Source of the DNA: Casuarina equisetifolia
Taxonomy: Eukaryota; Streptophyta; Magnoliopsida; Fagales; Casuarinaceae
DNA length: 64,000 nt
Assembly (NCBI GenBank): GCA_028551475.1
Contig: CM052361.1
Coordinates: forward strand, 7,323,501 to 7,387,500
Reading direction: 5' to 3'
In this document: piece by piece, positions 43,936-56,505 of the stretch
Numbering within the stretch: the first letter of the stretch is position 1
Layout of the letters: each line of letters opens with the position of its first letter
Translations under genes and position numbers: made by a program
The notes under the pieces: model-generated
Database searches by the model: none
The model's input: the letters and a program-made list of their open reading frames with translations, nothing else
Told to the model about the DNA's origin: nothing

Positions 43936-44949
43936 GCCCTTTATGATTGAAAACTTAAATAAATAATTACCTAAACCTTGAGCTAATTTTTAGGTTGGAT
44001 ATTTAGGCATTCAAATAAGCCTTATGGTACTTGAGTTGCCAATCATCCACTCAAAAACTAGCCTATTTGGTGGAGAAAACAAGTTCTTTATAGGCACCAA
44101 GATCTCCTCACCCTTATCTAATATGAGATGAATGTTACTACCTTTCTTGTTAAGTTCGGCATCTTGAGACATAGCTTGTTTGTCAAAGATTGCAATGTAT
44201 AAATATGCTCCAATTTCTTATACAAATCTAATCATACTTAAGACTTTCCTTTGCTTTTGCTTCCATATGTTTTCTATTATATCTCTAGGCTTATTCTCTT
44301 CCAAAGCCATGTTTCAACTTATAATAGATCATTACTCAAACAAAATAACTCGACATTTTAAAGAGGTTCATTACAACATTGTCCTACTTTTGCATTTCTC
44401 CAATAATATTCAACTATTACAACTATAATATTTTGAATACAAATAATCCAACACTTGGTTATTAATATTATCACTTTGGTGCTCTTATATCTTTTTAAGG
44501 ACTATTTAAATTCTTTTGTAGGCCTTTTAATTTCCATAAGTTAGTTATTTAACTAATGTGGGATAAACAATTATTCTCTTCTAATTCTTGTGGGATGGAG
44601 ACTCTTTTGTTCCTAATTCATAATTTAGGACATAGACTTCTAAATCATGTGAAATTCTTTTGAGAATTCGAGTTAATCCAACAAAAGTTGTAGTTATTTT
44701 GTACTTGTAAGATATTTTTTCTTAAAAGTGAAAAAATGAGAAACACCAGCTTGGAATTTTGAGTTTATAATATTGATGATGTCATTCATCTATTTGTAGA
44801 TCCGTCTACTGCCCCTGGAGAGTAAACTATGCAAAGGCTACCAAACATTGTCATTTTTGTATCTTTAACATATTAGCATATCTATTTTTTTTTTTTTGTT
44901 AAAAAAGAAGGGAAGTGATGAGGAAAACTTTCTTCAGGGAAGGCGAAAC

Positions 44950-45245
44950 AATTCCGTATGATCTACTGGGATGGGTTAGAAGGGACTCTACCTCATCTCG
45001 ACCCCCTTCTGCGCCAAGGTGAAACACGAGTGTGGGGATTTTGTCATCCGAAAGGACACCCACCCTTATCCCCCACCTTTTGCGTGCAGAAGGGGATGAG
45101 TTGCAAAAGCATACGTCTTCCAACCCACTCCAATCTAGCGCAAGTATTTTCACCATATTACAACTATCTAGGAGATGCAAAAAGTTCCTTTTGAACACCT
45201 TTAGTAACGGGCTTATGGGGTCTACGGTAGGTGTGGACCTACGGA
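44950..45245. other. Isolated GC-richer patch of unknown origin
   Basis: About 300 bases have clearly higher GC than the flanks, bounded on the left by a poly-T run (about 44885-44898). Several overlapping frames stay open on both strands, but none resembles a known protein. It may be the remains of a transposable element or of a gene. Confidence 0.3.
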
Positions 45246-45490
45246 GCCCAAGTTGTAAATAATATTGAAATAAAATATTTTGTGGCTAGATAATAAATTT
45301 AAGTTTGAATTATCCAATGGGCAACTTGCAAAATGAATGACCTATGAAAGAGCTACTTAGGGCTACTTTGCAAAATGAATTATCTAGTATGATGGTTTGT
45401 TATGAACTTATGGGGTCCATTGTTTGGGTTATGGAAGTCTAGGTTGTAAATAACACTCAAATCAAATACTTTATGGTTAACTAATAAGCT
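45205..45490 (+). repeat. Diverged tandem duplication, period about 195 bp
   Basis: CTTATGGGGTC(T/C)A, AAGTTGTAAATAA/AGGTTGTAAATAA, AAATA(T/C)TTT(G/A)TGG and TAATAA recur in order from about 45212 and again from about 45405. A second, shorter repetition of TTGCAAAATGAAT lies between them. Confidence 0.55.
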
Positions 45491-46592
45491 TAGCTCTTTT
45501 GACATAATAGTTACATAGCGTAACACTTTTTTTAACATAATTTACATGGTCTATGCTACTTTTTTTTTTCTTCTTCTTCTTTTCGTCTTTCAATAAATGG
45601 CAAGAAGCCCCAAGAACCAATTAAACCACTTTTTTCCAATCCAAAATTTTTTTGATTGATTACGGAATTACACAGACTATTTTTGTGATTTGCTGTCTGG
45701 CTAAAAAGGTCGGAGCTTGGTGCACAGCACGTCTGCAAGGCCGCAAAAGAGACGTAATGAAATTCAAAGGCGAAAGATTTTGACTTCACTTCTAGTTTAT
45801 ATTGGTCGCTTCCACGTGGTTTTAGACTCACCCTTTTCCATGAAAGAAATGAACCGGACAAAACCCCTTTCTAAACCATCAATGTTTTTCTGAATTCGGA
45901 GGCTTGGTTTTGGTCATCATTAGTTGGATTTTCAATCAGGCACGGCATAATAATAATTACTATCCTCCAATGTGGTCTGATCAAGATTAGAAGCCACCAA
46001 TGGAAAAATTCCACTAAATATTTACCACGTGAAGACCCAATTCCATTAATTTAATGACTTAAAGGAAGGATTTTTTTTTATTTTTTATTTTTTATTTTTT
46101 AAATATGTGAGATTCTTAACCCGTTGCCAAAGGATTTTCCTGCCAGGTCGCCTAAAGCTTCTCACTTTCTGTGAAAGAGAGCGAGTCGAGTCCCCAATGA
46201 TGGCCAAGCCGCCACATGGGACACAAGATGCTTATCTTCAACACCCAATCTCCTGCTTCCCAGACAGCGTGGCATTTCAGCAGCTGGTATATTCCCTCGA
46301 AACGAAATTACAAACAAACCCCTATTTATTCCCCCAATTTACCTCCTCCTTACACTACACTCCTGTTACCAACCACAGGCCGTTTAGTCATTCCGTTAGA
46401 GTCACCGGAAGCACCCACGTTCCAAATCAAAAAGCCAGTCATCCCGATCTCGAGAATGCCCTAGAAGGAAGCATAATCAACATACCAGAAGGAGGGTAAG
46501 TAAGTAATTTCAAATATGGAATTAATTCCGGGCCCGCAAATAAAATAAAGAAAGAACGTAAATGATCCTCGCAGCCCCCAGGGCGTCTTGAG

Positions 46593-46620
46593 TTTCTCTC
46601 TTTCTCTCTCTTTCTCTCTC
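46593..46620. repeat. Pyrimidine microsatellite at the CRWN1 leader
   Basis: TTTCTCTC units are repeated just before a GAGA-rich stretch, 380-400 bases before the CRWN1 ATG. Tracts like this are common near plant transcription starts. It probably marks the start of the CRWN1 5' UTR. Confidence 0.7.
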
Positions 46621-46997
46621 ATACAGACACTCGCACGAAAAAGTGGTTCTCAGAAAAGAGCGAGAGAAAAGTGTTTAGGATCGAGACGTTATCGGATTTC
46701 AAATCCCCAATTCGCCGGAATTTGGGAACTCCGTTCACGTCCGCCACTAGGGTACTCTGTTAATAGAAAGCGAGCGAGGGAGCGAGCGGGGGAGGGACCG
46801 TCGGTTACAGAGAAAGAAATAGTTTATTTCCGGGCGACGCCGTACCAGGGCTTGAGATTGGGGGGTTTGAAGAAGGTTTGTGTTTTGCTTTGGAGACGTT
46901 AGGCTTTGGTTCCTGGGGGTTTCCGGGAGCTTATGAAGTTGAATTGGCGATCTGTAATTACGGGCTTTGCTGAGGGGCAGTTGTGGAAAGTTTCGTG

Positions 46998-49900
46998 ATG
47001 TTTGCGACGCCGCAGAAGAAGGTGTGGCCGGGTTGGTCTCCCACGCCTAGAAGTGGGGTGCAGAAGAGCGGAGTCGGGGTGGCTCCGACTCCGGACTCCG
47101 GCGCCGACGGGAAGGGAAAGAGCGTAGTGGGGAAGCCGAATTTAGGTTTGATAGCGGAAAATGGTGGGAACAATTTGTTGGTGGAGGCGGGCGGGGGCCA
47201 GGAGTCGCTGGACGAGAAGCTTTCGAGGCTTGAAAAGGAGGTTTGTGGACTGTTTTCGGTGTATAGTTCGTCTATGTTTTTGCGTATAGGGTGTCTAAGA
47301 TCGTTTTGCAGTTTGGGTTATTTTGGGTTTGTTGCTTTCGTTTTTTATTTTTTTAAATGCTTTGGAACGGTTTTATTCCTCTGCCCTTCCGATTCGTTTA
47401 TGTGAAGAAAGCGTTAGAATTCTGTTATATTTGGCACCTTTTACGACTTTTATTGGGCTTTTCTGTAACCGGGCGTTAGAGTTGGTGTGTGATTTATGTA
47501 AAATAGATGACTTATTTACGTGGTTGGGATGTTGGCATACTGTTCTTAGCAGCGTGACTTGCTTTATTGATTTGGTAGTTGTCTGCGACATAGATCGGGA
47601 AACTCGAAAAAATTGCACTTTAGTACGAGGGTGGTAGGGCGGCCCGAAAATATGTTCTTTTTTCTCTGTTTATCTTTTTGCGAACAGGGTGCACCTAATA
47701 TGAAATTGATATCAGAAGCCTAGTATTTTTATTTTTTTCATTTGTTCCCGCGAAATTTTTTTTTTTTTTTTTTTTTTCGGGAGAGGGTTGGGGGAGCGGC
47801 GGGGGAATAGGAGCTACGACTGTTACACTTCGAGATTACAATAAAGTAGGAAATGGGTTTTGTTTGTTGGGTGTACATTGTTAATATTTGTGAGACATAT
47901 TATTAAGAGAGACTTTTTTCTGTGATGTTAACCGGGAAGACGAAACTTTGTATTTGGAGTTATGTCTTTCCTACCAAACAGTGTTTGAGAAATGTGTATG
48001 GGTTTTGACGATAAGAGTCTTTGTAAGAATGCCTTTCATTCTCACAAAGACATTAAGGTTTACTGAGTATCTGTTAGGGTTGCATTTGCCAAATGTTTTT
48101 ACCGAAAGATCATCCTAATGAAAATACGATTTGAACCTAATAGCATGACTAATAGGTCTTAACCAAATTGTTGAGGGGATCCACAAATTGTGTCAAAATG
48201 AATAGTCCTGTTATAGATCCTATATTGAAAAATATATAAACTATCAGTCTACCCATGACTCCATATATGAAATAGAGCTAAAAGTAAGTAAAATAAAAGA
48301 GGTTTCTTGCTACGTACATTCAAATGGTGATTAGAATTCTGTTTTGAGCTTCTGTCTGTTATTTGAACTGGATTCACAAATGCCTGATTAATAATTTGCT
48401 TCCTACTAGATACTAGGCGTTCAAGAGATGCATTGAACCAAATAAATTTTTTCAATTTGGCCCCATTTTCTCCTGCCTTCTTTCCTTCTGCTCTTACTTA
48501 AACCTTAATGTTTTAAGGCATAACCTCAAACACTCTTATCAATTGTTGATGCAAAAATCCGTGGCTAATCCCTATGAGTTTGTGAGAATTCTAGACCCAA
48601 TACCAATGATTGGGATGAAAATGTGGTTGCATTTTAGCAATTATTAATGTACATAATATCCCCCCATTGTGATACCCTTTTGCTTGGTTATGGGCAGGAA
48701 TTATCAGCTCTTTATTTTTTTGTTTGATATTTTTTGTTTCTTCTTGCGGAAGATGCTCTTCTGGATTTTTCCTTTTTTTTTTTTTTTCCTTCTCCTTCTC
48801 GTCCTAAGTGCCCTTAGGATTGATCTTATGTTTATATCTTTGGCGGTATGCCTATTTGTTTCATCACAGTTTTTATTTTTATTCCATTCACTGTAATTTT
48901 TCCAGTATGTTATTATCTGGCTGACGTATACTGTCTTCCTTTCTCCGTTTATGATAATATATGTCATCTGTTGTGCTTACCCGATTTTTGGATGCTTGGC
49001 CAGCTTTATGATTACCAGTTCAATATGGGGCTTCTTTTGATTGAGAAGAAGGAGTGGACTTCAAGATATGAAGATGTGAGGCAAGCATTAGCAGAAGCAA
49101 AAGATGCCCTCAAGCAAGAACAAACTTCTCATACAATTGCAATATCTGAAGTTGAGAAGCGAGAGGAGAATTTGAGAAAGGCCTTGGGGGTCGAGAAGGA
49201 GTGTGTGCTTGATGTATGTTCTGTTTCTCGTTATGTCTGCACTACATCATGTATTGCACCTTTCATCACTAACTAACTGAAAGAAGTACATGTAGTTTGG
49301 GGGACTGCATGTCGTATGTATACCATTTAGTTGATTACTAGGCCACACATATCCCACTTTTAGATGGAAGAATCCTATCCTCAAATGTGCTTTCAGCTCT
49401 TTGAAAGGGTGTTTTACTCATATTCCTTTCCTCTCTCTCTCTCTGTATTCTACATGCACACAAATAAAATGTAGGGGAAATTAAGGGATCTCACTTTATT
49501 TGGAGGTCAGTGATAATTTTGAGGATGAATGTTATCTTCTAAGTTGAGTTGCTGTTATTTGGTGAAATGGCTAGCATGATCCATCTGGTCTTGTCTTATA
49601 GCTTATATGTTAAGAAACATGAATAGGTTATATTCATTCGTGGACATCATCTTTTTGAAAACCAAATTATTGTGGTATTTGCTGATGTTTGGAGAATGTT
49701 GGCTTTGCAGCTTGAGAAAGCATTGCGTGAAATGCGTTCAGAAAATGCAGAAATCAGGTTTACAGCTGATTCGAAGTTGGCTGAAGCAACTGCTTTAGTT
49801 GCTAGCATAGAAGAGAAATCTTTGGAGGTAGAGGCAAAGTTGCGTGCTGCTGATGCCAAGATTGCTGAGATGAGCAGAAAGAGTTCAGATCTTGAGAGGA

Positions 49901-52900
49901 AATCACAGGACTTAGAGGCTCGAGAAGCTGCCCTTCGAAGGGACCGCTTGTCCTTTATTTCAGAGTATGCTCAACACTTTTGACCTTGCTCAAACTATTC
50001 CCTTGAATATCTCTGCTCCTGATTGTTTTTGCAGTAAATTACTAAGAAAAAAATAGACATGTCAAATTTTGTTTGTCATTTAATTGAGTGTTTCAATTTT
50101 TTGCAGGCGAGATGCTCATGACTCAACTTTGTCTAGTCAGAGGGAGGATTTGCGGGAATGGGAAAGAAAATTGCAAGAGGGAGAGGAGAGGCTTGCCAAG
50201 GGTCAAAGAATTCTTAACCAAAGAGAGGAGAGGGCAAATGACAATGATAAAATTTTCAAGCAGAAAGAAAAGGACCTTGAAGAGGCACAGAAGAAGATTG
50301 ATGAAACTAACATAAGTTTGAAAAAGAAGGAAGATGATATAAGTAGCAGGCTTTTGAATTTAACTTTGAAAGAGAAGGCATGTATTTCTTCATACTGAGT
50401 TGGTTGTGAAATCTTTAAGTGATCTATGTTCTAATATATCAGTTTACTCTGAATGCAGGAATTTGAGGCTATGAGAAAAAACATAGAGATGAAAGAGAAG
50501 GAGTTACTTGCGTTAGAAGAAAAGCTCGATGCTAGGGAAAGAGTAAGTTCTTTGATTAGAAGACTCTCGGTGAAATGTATCTCAAGTTCAGTGATTATGT
50601 ATTAGTCAGTTGACTGAGCAATTGCAATCAACACTGACAATCATCATACTTATCTTGTTAGTATGTGTTTTAATATGTGTAATCTATAGATTTTGTTTTG
50701 GCACCTTTAAAATCAACAAGTTCTTGGTGAAACTACCCTGACGCTCTAGGTCTTTCTATGTCCAGGAGGCTTCTGCAATTGTAGATTTTTAAAAAAATTG
50801 ATATTCTCCCTTTTTGTTATCATTTTAAATTTTCCTGTTTGCTTTGGGGAGGGGTGTTTGAAAATTTTCTCTTTGAATTCTGGATGTAATTGTTCTCTGG
50901 TTCAGATTCTTTTCCCATTTGGGGAATATCTCAAATGCTTTCTACTGTTTCTGATTCTTTTTCTTTACACTTTTAAAAGTAGAAAACAAGAAAGCAGTCG
51001 TCGGCAATCAGTACATTGGGTCATTAGGTCTGACTTAAAGTTGTGCTACTCACTTTTCCCCCTCCTTTTCTTATGTGTTGTTAAATATCCGCAGGCTGAG
51101 ATTCAGAAGCTTCTTGATGAACACAACTCCATTCTGGATGCAAAGAAGCGTGAGTTTGAGATTGAAATTGATGAAAAGAGGAAATCTCTGGATGATGAGT
51201 TAAAAAGCCGGGCGGTTGAAGTGGAGAAGAGGGAAGCTGAAGTTAGTCACATGGAACAGAAAGTTGCAAAAAGGGAGCAGGCATTGGAAAAAAGATTGGA
51301 GAAATTTAGGGAGAAAGAGAAGGACTATGAATCAAAATTGAAAGATCTGAAAGAACGGGAGAAGTCTATCAGATCTGAGGAGAAGAATTTGCAGGACGAG
51401 AGGAAACAAATTCTCACTGATAAAGAGGATCTTGTTAGTCTTAAGGCTGATCTGGAGAAGAAAAGGGCTGATAATGATGAAGAGCTATTAAAGATACGTG
51501 AAGAGCAGCAACAGCTTAAAATAAGTGAAGAAGAGAGATCAGAGTATGTTCGCTTGCAGTCAGAGTTAAAACAGGAAATAGACAACTGTAGGCTTCAGAA
51601 ACAACAACTTCTGAATGAAGCTGAAGATTTGAAGCTACAAAAGGAGACTTTTGAGAGAGAGTGGGATGAGCTGGATGAGAAAAGAGCTGAGATTGAGAAA
51701 GAGCTGAAAAAGGTGACTGAGCAGAAGGAAGAAATAGAAAAAATGAATCAGTCTGAAGAAGAAAGACTAAAGAATGAGAAGCTGGCGGCACAGGAGTGTA
51801 TACAAAGGGAGCAGGAAGATCTTAGATTGGCCAAAGAATCTTTTACAGCTCAAATGGAGCATGAGAAATTAGCAATTGCTGAGAAAGCTGAAAGTGAGAG
51901 AAGCCAAATGCTTCATGATCTTGAGCTGCGGAGAAGACAACTTGAGACTGATATGCAGAGTCAGCTGGAGCACAAGGAAAAGGACTTTCGTGAGAGGGAG
52001 AAATTATTTCAGGAAGAAAGGGAGAGAGAGTTAGACAACATCAATTACTTGAGAGAAGTAGCCAGGAGAGAAATGGAAGGAATAAAACTCGAGAGACTTA
52101 AAATAGAAAAAGAAAGACAAGAAGCTGATGAAAACCGAAGGCATCTTGAGAAGCACCAAGTGGAAATGAGAAAAGACATTGATGAGCTTGCTGCTCTTAG
52201 CAGAAAGCTGAAAGAGCAGCGCGAACAATTTATGAAGGAGAGACAGCGCTTCATTTCATTTGTTGAAAAACTCAAGAGTTGTGAGAACTGTTGTCAAGTC
52301 ATCTCTGAGTTTGTGCTCTCTGACCTGGAGTCTTTGTCTGAAATTGAGAATGCAGAGGTTCTTCTTCGGCCAAGACTGGCTAATACTCATTTGGAGGGTG
52401 GTGATGGAAATGTGGCCAATCCTGAAAGGCCAAGTGATATATCTCCAGTTGTAGTTGGCTCAAGGTCTCCAGTTTCTGGTGGAACTGTATCTTGGCTGCG
52501 CAAATGCACCACCAAGCTTTTCAATTTCTCCCCCAGTAAAAAAGCAGAGTTTTCTGATGTACAAAATTCGCTGGAGGCTCCCTTTTCTTGTCAGAATGTT
52601 GATATGGAAGGACCATCCAAGAAAATATCTAGTTCTGAAAATGATGCAGAACTATCCCTTGGTTTTGCGGCTGGTTCTTTGGATGTCCAAAGGATGCAAT
52701 CTGAAACCAGCATCAGAGAGGTAGAAGCCAGCCGAGATCCATCAGCTGATCATCAAAGCAACATCAACAGCAAGGTCCCAGGAGTTGCAGAAGATTCCCA
52801 GCTGTCCGATTTGAATGGTGGTCAGCCTAAACGTCGCAAAAGAGGGAGGCCTCGGATCCATAGAACACACTCGGTGAAAGAAGTTGTTCATGATGCTAAG

Positions 52901-54279
52901 GCTTTACTTGGGGAAACTCTAGAAGCAAATGAGAGCAATTATCCGAATGGGAATGCTGAGGACTCTGCTTATAATAATGCTGAAAGCCGTGGTGATTCAA
53001 GCATTGCAGATGAGGGACTATCAAAAAATATGCGAAAGCGGAATCGTGCTCAGACATCTCAAGTGACAGGGAATGAGCATGATGGTGATGATAGTGAAGG
53101 GCGTTCTGATAGTGTTGTGGGTGGCCAGCGCAGGAGGCGGCGGCAGAAAATTTCTGCAGCTGTCCAAGCTTCAGGTGAAAAACGCTATAATCTCCGGAGA
53201 CCCAAGACGTAAGTTTGATATCCATGACTACAAGGAATTTGATAACCGTCTTTTCTACTTCCTTTCCTCTCTGTCTCCCTTTTTTTTTTGGGCTTTTGGA
53301 GACGGAAAAAAGGGAGGGTGGGGTTGGCATGCAGCTTATTTTGGACTACAGTTTGTTGCCTACTGAAGCATACAGCTTATTTTAATTTGACAAAAAGATG
53401 TCTATGCTTTTCATCCCTGATCCCAACACACAAAAATAACCAAGAAAAAAAAAGAAAAAAATAGTATTCTCTTTTTGTGGGAGCATTTGGTGGTGTGGAT
53501 CATCTAGGTAAGGTTCCATCGAGAGTTTGCTAGTCTGGAGTGAACATTGTAATTTCAATTAATTGATTTAGTAGGTTAACTTCCTCATCTGTGGTTGTTA
53601 GCTAAACAGGCTACAACTTCTTTTGCTTTACAGTGTCCATTCACTTTTGGAAGTATATCTCTCGCAACTAACCCTGTCCTTGCAATTATGGTTTTCAGTG
53701 GAGTTGCTGTGACAGCTTCTAGAGCCACATCCGAACTTAACAAAGGAAATAAGGAAGAGACTGCTGGTCTTGGAGCTAGGGAGGAAGTTTTTTTCTCCAA
53801 AGCCGCTTCTGCACTTTCAATTGGGGCTGCTAGTGAGAATGGTGGAAGCAGTCACTTTGTGCAGGTAAGGGTGTTGTACAAAATTTGGGTTTCCTCTAAA
53901 TCTTAGTGGATTTGTTGGAATTTTGTCTACGAGTATGTGTGATCCTGTTTTTCTTTTCTTTATTTTCATACCATTGATCTCTTCTTATAATCTGAGTAAA
54001 CATCTGTTTTGTGTTGCACAGTGCGGAAGGATTGGGGACTCTAAGGCTCTAGGTGATGATACAACAAATAATGTGGTTGATGACGCGGCTGTCAGTGAAG
54101 AGGTGAATGGGACCCCGGAAGGGGCAGTGGAGTATGGTGAGTGCAGAAGCGAATCTCGTGGTGAAGATGCCTATGGGGTTGATGTCGTGGATGGGAATGA
54201 GGATGAAGATGATGAAGAGTCTGAGCATCCTGGCGAAGTCTCGATAGGAAAGAAACTATGGACTTTCTTCACAACATAG
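46998..54279 (+). CDS. CRWN1: CROWDED NUCLEI 1 / nuclear matrix constituent protein 1 (plant lamin analogue)
   Basis: Coiled-coil protein of the plant nuclear lamina that sets nuclear size and shape and anchors chromatin. Exons: 46998-47240, 49004-49213, 49711-49964, 50107-50377, 50459-50542, 51095-53208, 53699-53864 and 54022-54279; the frame closes at 1199 aa, normal for NMCP1. The short head has a WSPTPRSG cyclin-kinase-type site. A nearly continuous coiled coil spans about residues 70-745, with family blocks [28 protein letters not shown] and [13 protein letters not shown]. The tail has [19 protein letters not shown], a basic [12 protein letters not shown] patch near 932-945, RYNLRRPKT, an acidic stretch and the conserved end [17 protein letters not shown]. 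Intron 4 has a GC donor; the other introns are GT-AG. Intron 1 is 1763 bases. The C-terminal end puts it in the CRWN1 group rather than CRWN4. Confidence 0.96.
50378..50458 (+). other. GC-AG intron in CRWN1
   Basis: Exon 4 ends ...GAGAAG and the intron starts GCATGT; it ends GAATGCAG before GAATTTGAGG. This join keeps the frame and gives LKEKEFEAM, as the family requires. No nearby GT donor does so. The 81-base intron is thus of the rare GC-AG type, removed by the ordinary U2 spliceosome. Confidence 0.85.
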
Positions 54280-55899
54280 TACTGCTGGATCCAGTGCCAT
54301 ACGGTGGATTTTGATGAATCTTGACTTCATGTAAAAGGATCTTGACTGCATGTACGTCTTTAGATATGCTTCTAGGAGTTTTCTGATGTGTAGTTGTGTG
54401 TATTAACGATTCAAATGTAGTCAGAATTTCGGAAGTATTCAGGTTGGGGATTCCCCACTTTGTTTTGCTTTTTAGATTTTTTGATAGTGCTTAGGATTGG
54501 GGGGTGATATATTTTTTTATGACAGCTCGAGATATTTTGATATTGTAGTAACCCAGTGCATATTTAACACTGGAATCTCAACTTACACCCTTTCCAATTG
54601 ATTGTATCAAATGATTGTATCTCCTCTTGCACTGGAATGATTTTGAACCATGTCGTCTGAATGTTCCATTCTCTTTCTCTTTGAGGTTGTAGGTATACTG
54701 CAATGAATGTCGAGGCCAGATTTTTAAGAGTCCATGGATTCCAACTGCTTTATCCTCCGGCTCACTCATCAAAATTGTACCAGTTCCAAGATCAAACGCC
54801 AAAATCAAGCCATCAGTGCTTGGCGAGAAATTGTGTATGTTACTTCAGATTTCTGAGAGACAAAAAGAAGAATTGGAAAAAAAAAGAAAAAGAAAGAGAA
54901 AAGAAGAGTGGATGTAGGACATTAAAATGTAAAAGCGGGAGTTTATAACGTACATGCAATATGGCATATGACAATCTGATTTACGCACGTGGATCCTCGA
55001 TATTGACCTTCCTTCCTCAAAGTCTCCAGAGTCTTTGGAACTCGTTCAAGTAATAGTGACATTAAGAAAGGGTTTATTTAATTTCATTATATAATATCTT
55101 GAGAACAAGGCGTATCAAATTGAAATTAAATATGTCATATATTGTGATTAAGAAAAAATGATACTTGCTTGTGCTTTAATGAAGGTTAAAGTATATAGCT
55201 CTATTTTTGGAACAAACCTTAGTTCTATCAAGAACTTATATTATATCATTCTTGGATTGATATTATGTTCTCGGCCTAGTTATGTTCTTGGCTTAGTGGT
55301 TATACTCGGCCTGGTTGTGTTCTCGATCCATGACCCGCTTATCTGTCAAGTAGATAAGCAAGCCCAGTTGGTGATGAAACTCACCGTTTCATTAACGTTC
55401 GTTCTCATTTATTCACCTAATGCTGTAAAGAGTGTATTATTGACGACTGCTGAAATGAGAGAGTGAGAGAGATGGAGGAATGACGCTACTGGTAACTGAA
55501 TCCTTAACGAAAGGATTTATGATAAGAGCGATGTCAGAACGGTCTGATCTAAGCTGGAGAAGGAAGATTTAAAGGTTGATTTACTGTTCCAACGAGAAGA
55601 TAGCTTCACCATTGAGGTTTGAAATGTCCAAAACCCTACTCTAATTTTTCTATTTAAGAGGAGCTATTCTATGGAGAAGGGTTCGACATTTACAACAATC
55701 TGAAGTTCTCTTTGAGTAAAGATTCTATTATTAAGCTCATTTTTTGATCATTCAATCTTTATGACTTTCGGTGAAGTTCAAGTCTACGGTGATATTGTGA
55801 TTAAATACTTATTTGTTCGTTTATATCATCGATTGGATCTTGTATAACTCTGTTTATATGCTGATTTCATTAAAAATACTTATAGCACATAAACATTGA
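54280..55899. other. CRWN1 3' region and repeat-bearing intergenic DNA
   Basis: CRWN1 3' UTR followed by DNA with no gene. Imperfect short direct repeats (TATGTTCT(C/T)GGC(C/T)TAGT-like units of 17-21 bases) lie at about 55263-55330. A purine run is at 54875-54910. 55440-55800 may be the outer part of an LTR, but I cannot set a boundary. Confidence 0.45.
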
Positions 55900-56505
55900 A
55901 AGGAATATGAAACCTTAATTTATTTCAATTTAGGGTTTTCGTGCTAAGAGCTTAGAATTATTATAATTACATTAAATAAGCTCCTATAGGTTACAGAATC
56001 CCGCAACTTGTCATATTATTTGGAATTTGTAATTGATTTATGATCTTTTGATCATATTGTATAAGATTGTACAAGAAATTCCTTGAAGAGGAATTGTTTG
56101 AGTTAGGGAGAACATTTTCTCCTAACTTAATTGAGTAAAGGAGACTTCAATTGGTTTGATTGAAGGAGAAGAGGGTGGATGTAGGAGTCAAGGTGTGAGT
56201 GCCGAACCACTATAGTAAATTTGGTGTCAATCTCCTTGCTTACTATTGTTCTAACCTTCTTATAATATTTGCTACCTTATTATTTGTTCTTAACCTATAA
56301 GGATATTTGAAACATATAAGTGTAATAATATTCTTGATAAAGTGTTGTTTGACTTGGAAGAAAAGCATCATATGTTTGAAATCTGTCCACTTTATATTGA
56401 GATTATTTGTTTGATTTGTCCAGCAAATTGAATTGAGTTTTTGTTAATATAATAGTTGTTTTAAATTGTTAGGTAGAACAATTCAACCCCTTTTCTTGTT
56501 AAGCC
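55900..56505 (+). mobile_element. Ty1/copia-type LTR fragment (fossil)
   Basis: The right half has the order common in plant copia LTRs: a GAGGGTGGATGTAGGAGTC block, GTGCCGAACCACTATA at about 56200, AATTTGGTGTCAATCTCC, and after a T-rich stretch AGAACAATTCAACCCC near 56474-56490 at the outer end. No second LTR, primer site or coding part was found nearby, so it is a broken remnant or a solo LTR. The left boundary is approximate and the age cannot be judged from one copy. Confidence 0.4.

Larger units (their letters stand above)
43936..46592. other. Repeat-rich intergenic DNA and CRWN1 upstream region
   Basis: AT-rich to about 44890, then an isolated less AT-rich patch (listed separately), a duplication, and the upstream region of the CRWN1 gene. 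Two palindromic G-box cores CACGTG occur at 45813-45818 and 46026-46031. The open frame at 46107-46499 is judged fortuitous. Stretches such as CTAATGTGGGAT near 44556 look like retroelement debris, but no element can be delimited. Confidence 0.45.

Noticed and set aside
45556-45861. 101-codon minus-strand open frame
   Set aside because: It ends in a low-complexity Glu/Lys run from a simple repeat and has no homologue I recognise.
46107-46499. 130-codon frame upstream of CRWN1
   Set aside because: It lies in the promoter region, has no domain, and the composition looks noncoding. A GTAAGTAAG at its end is probably a chance donor.
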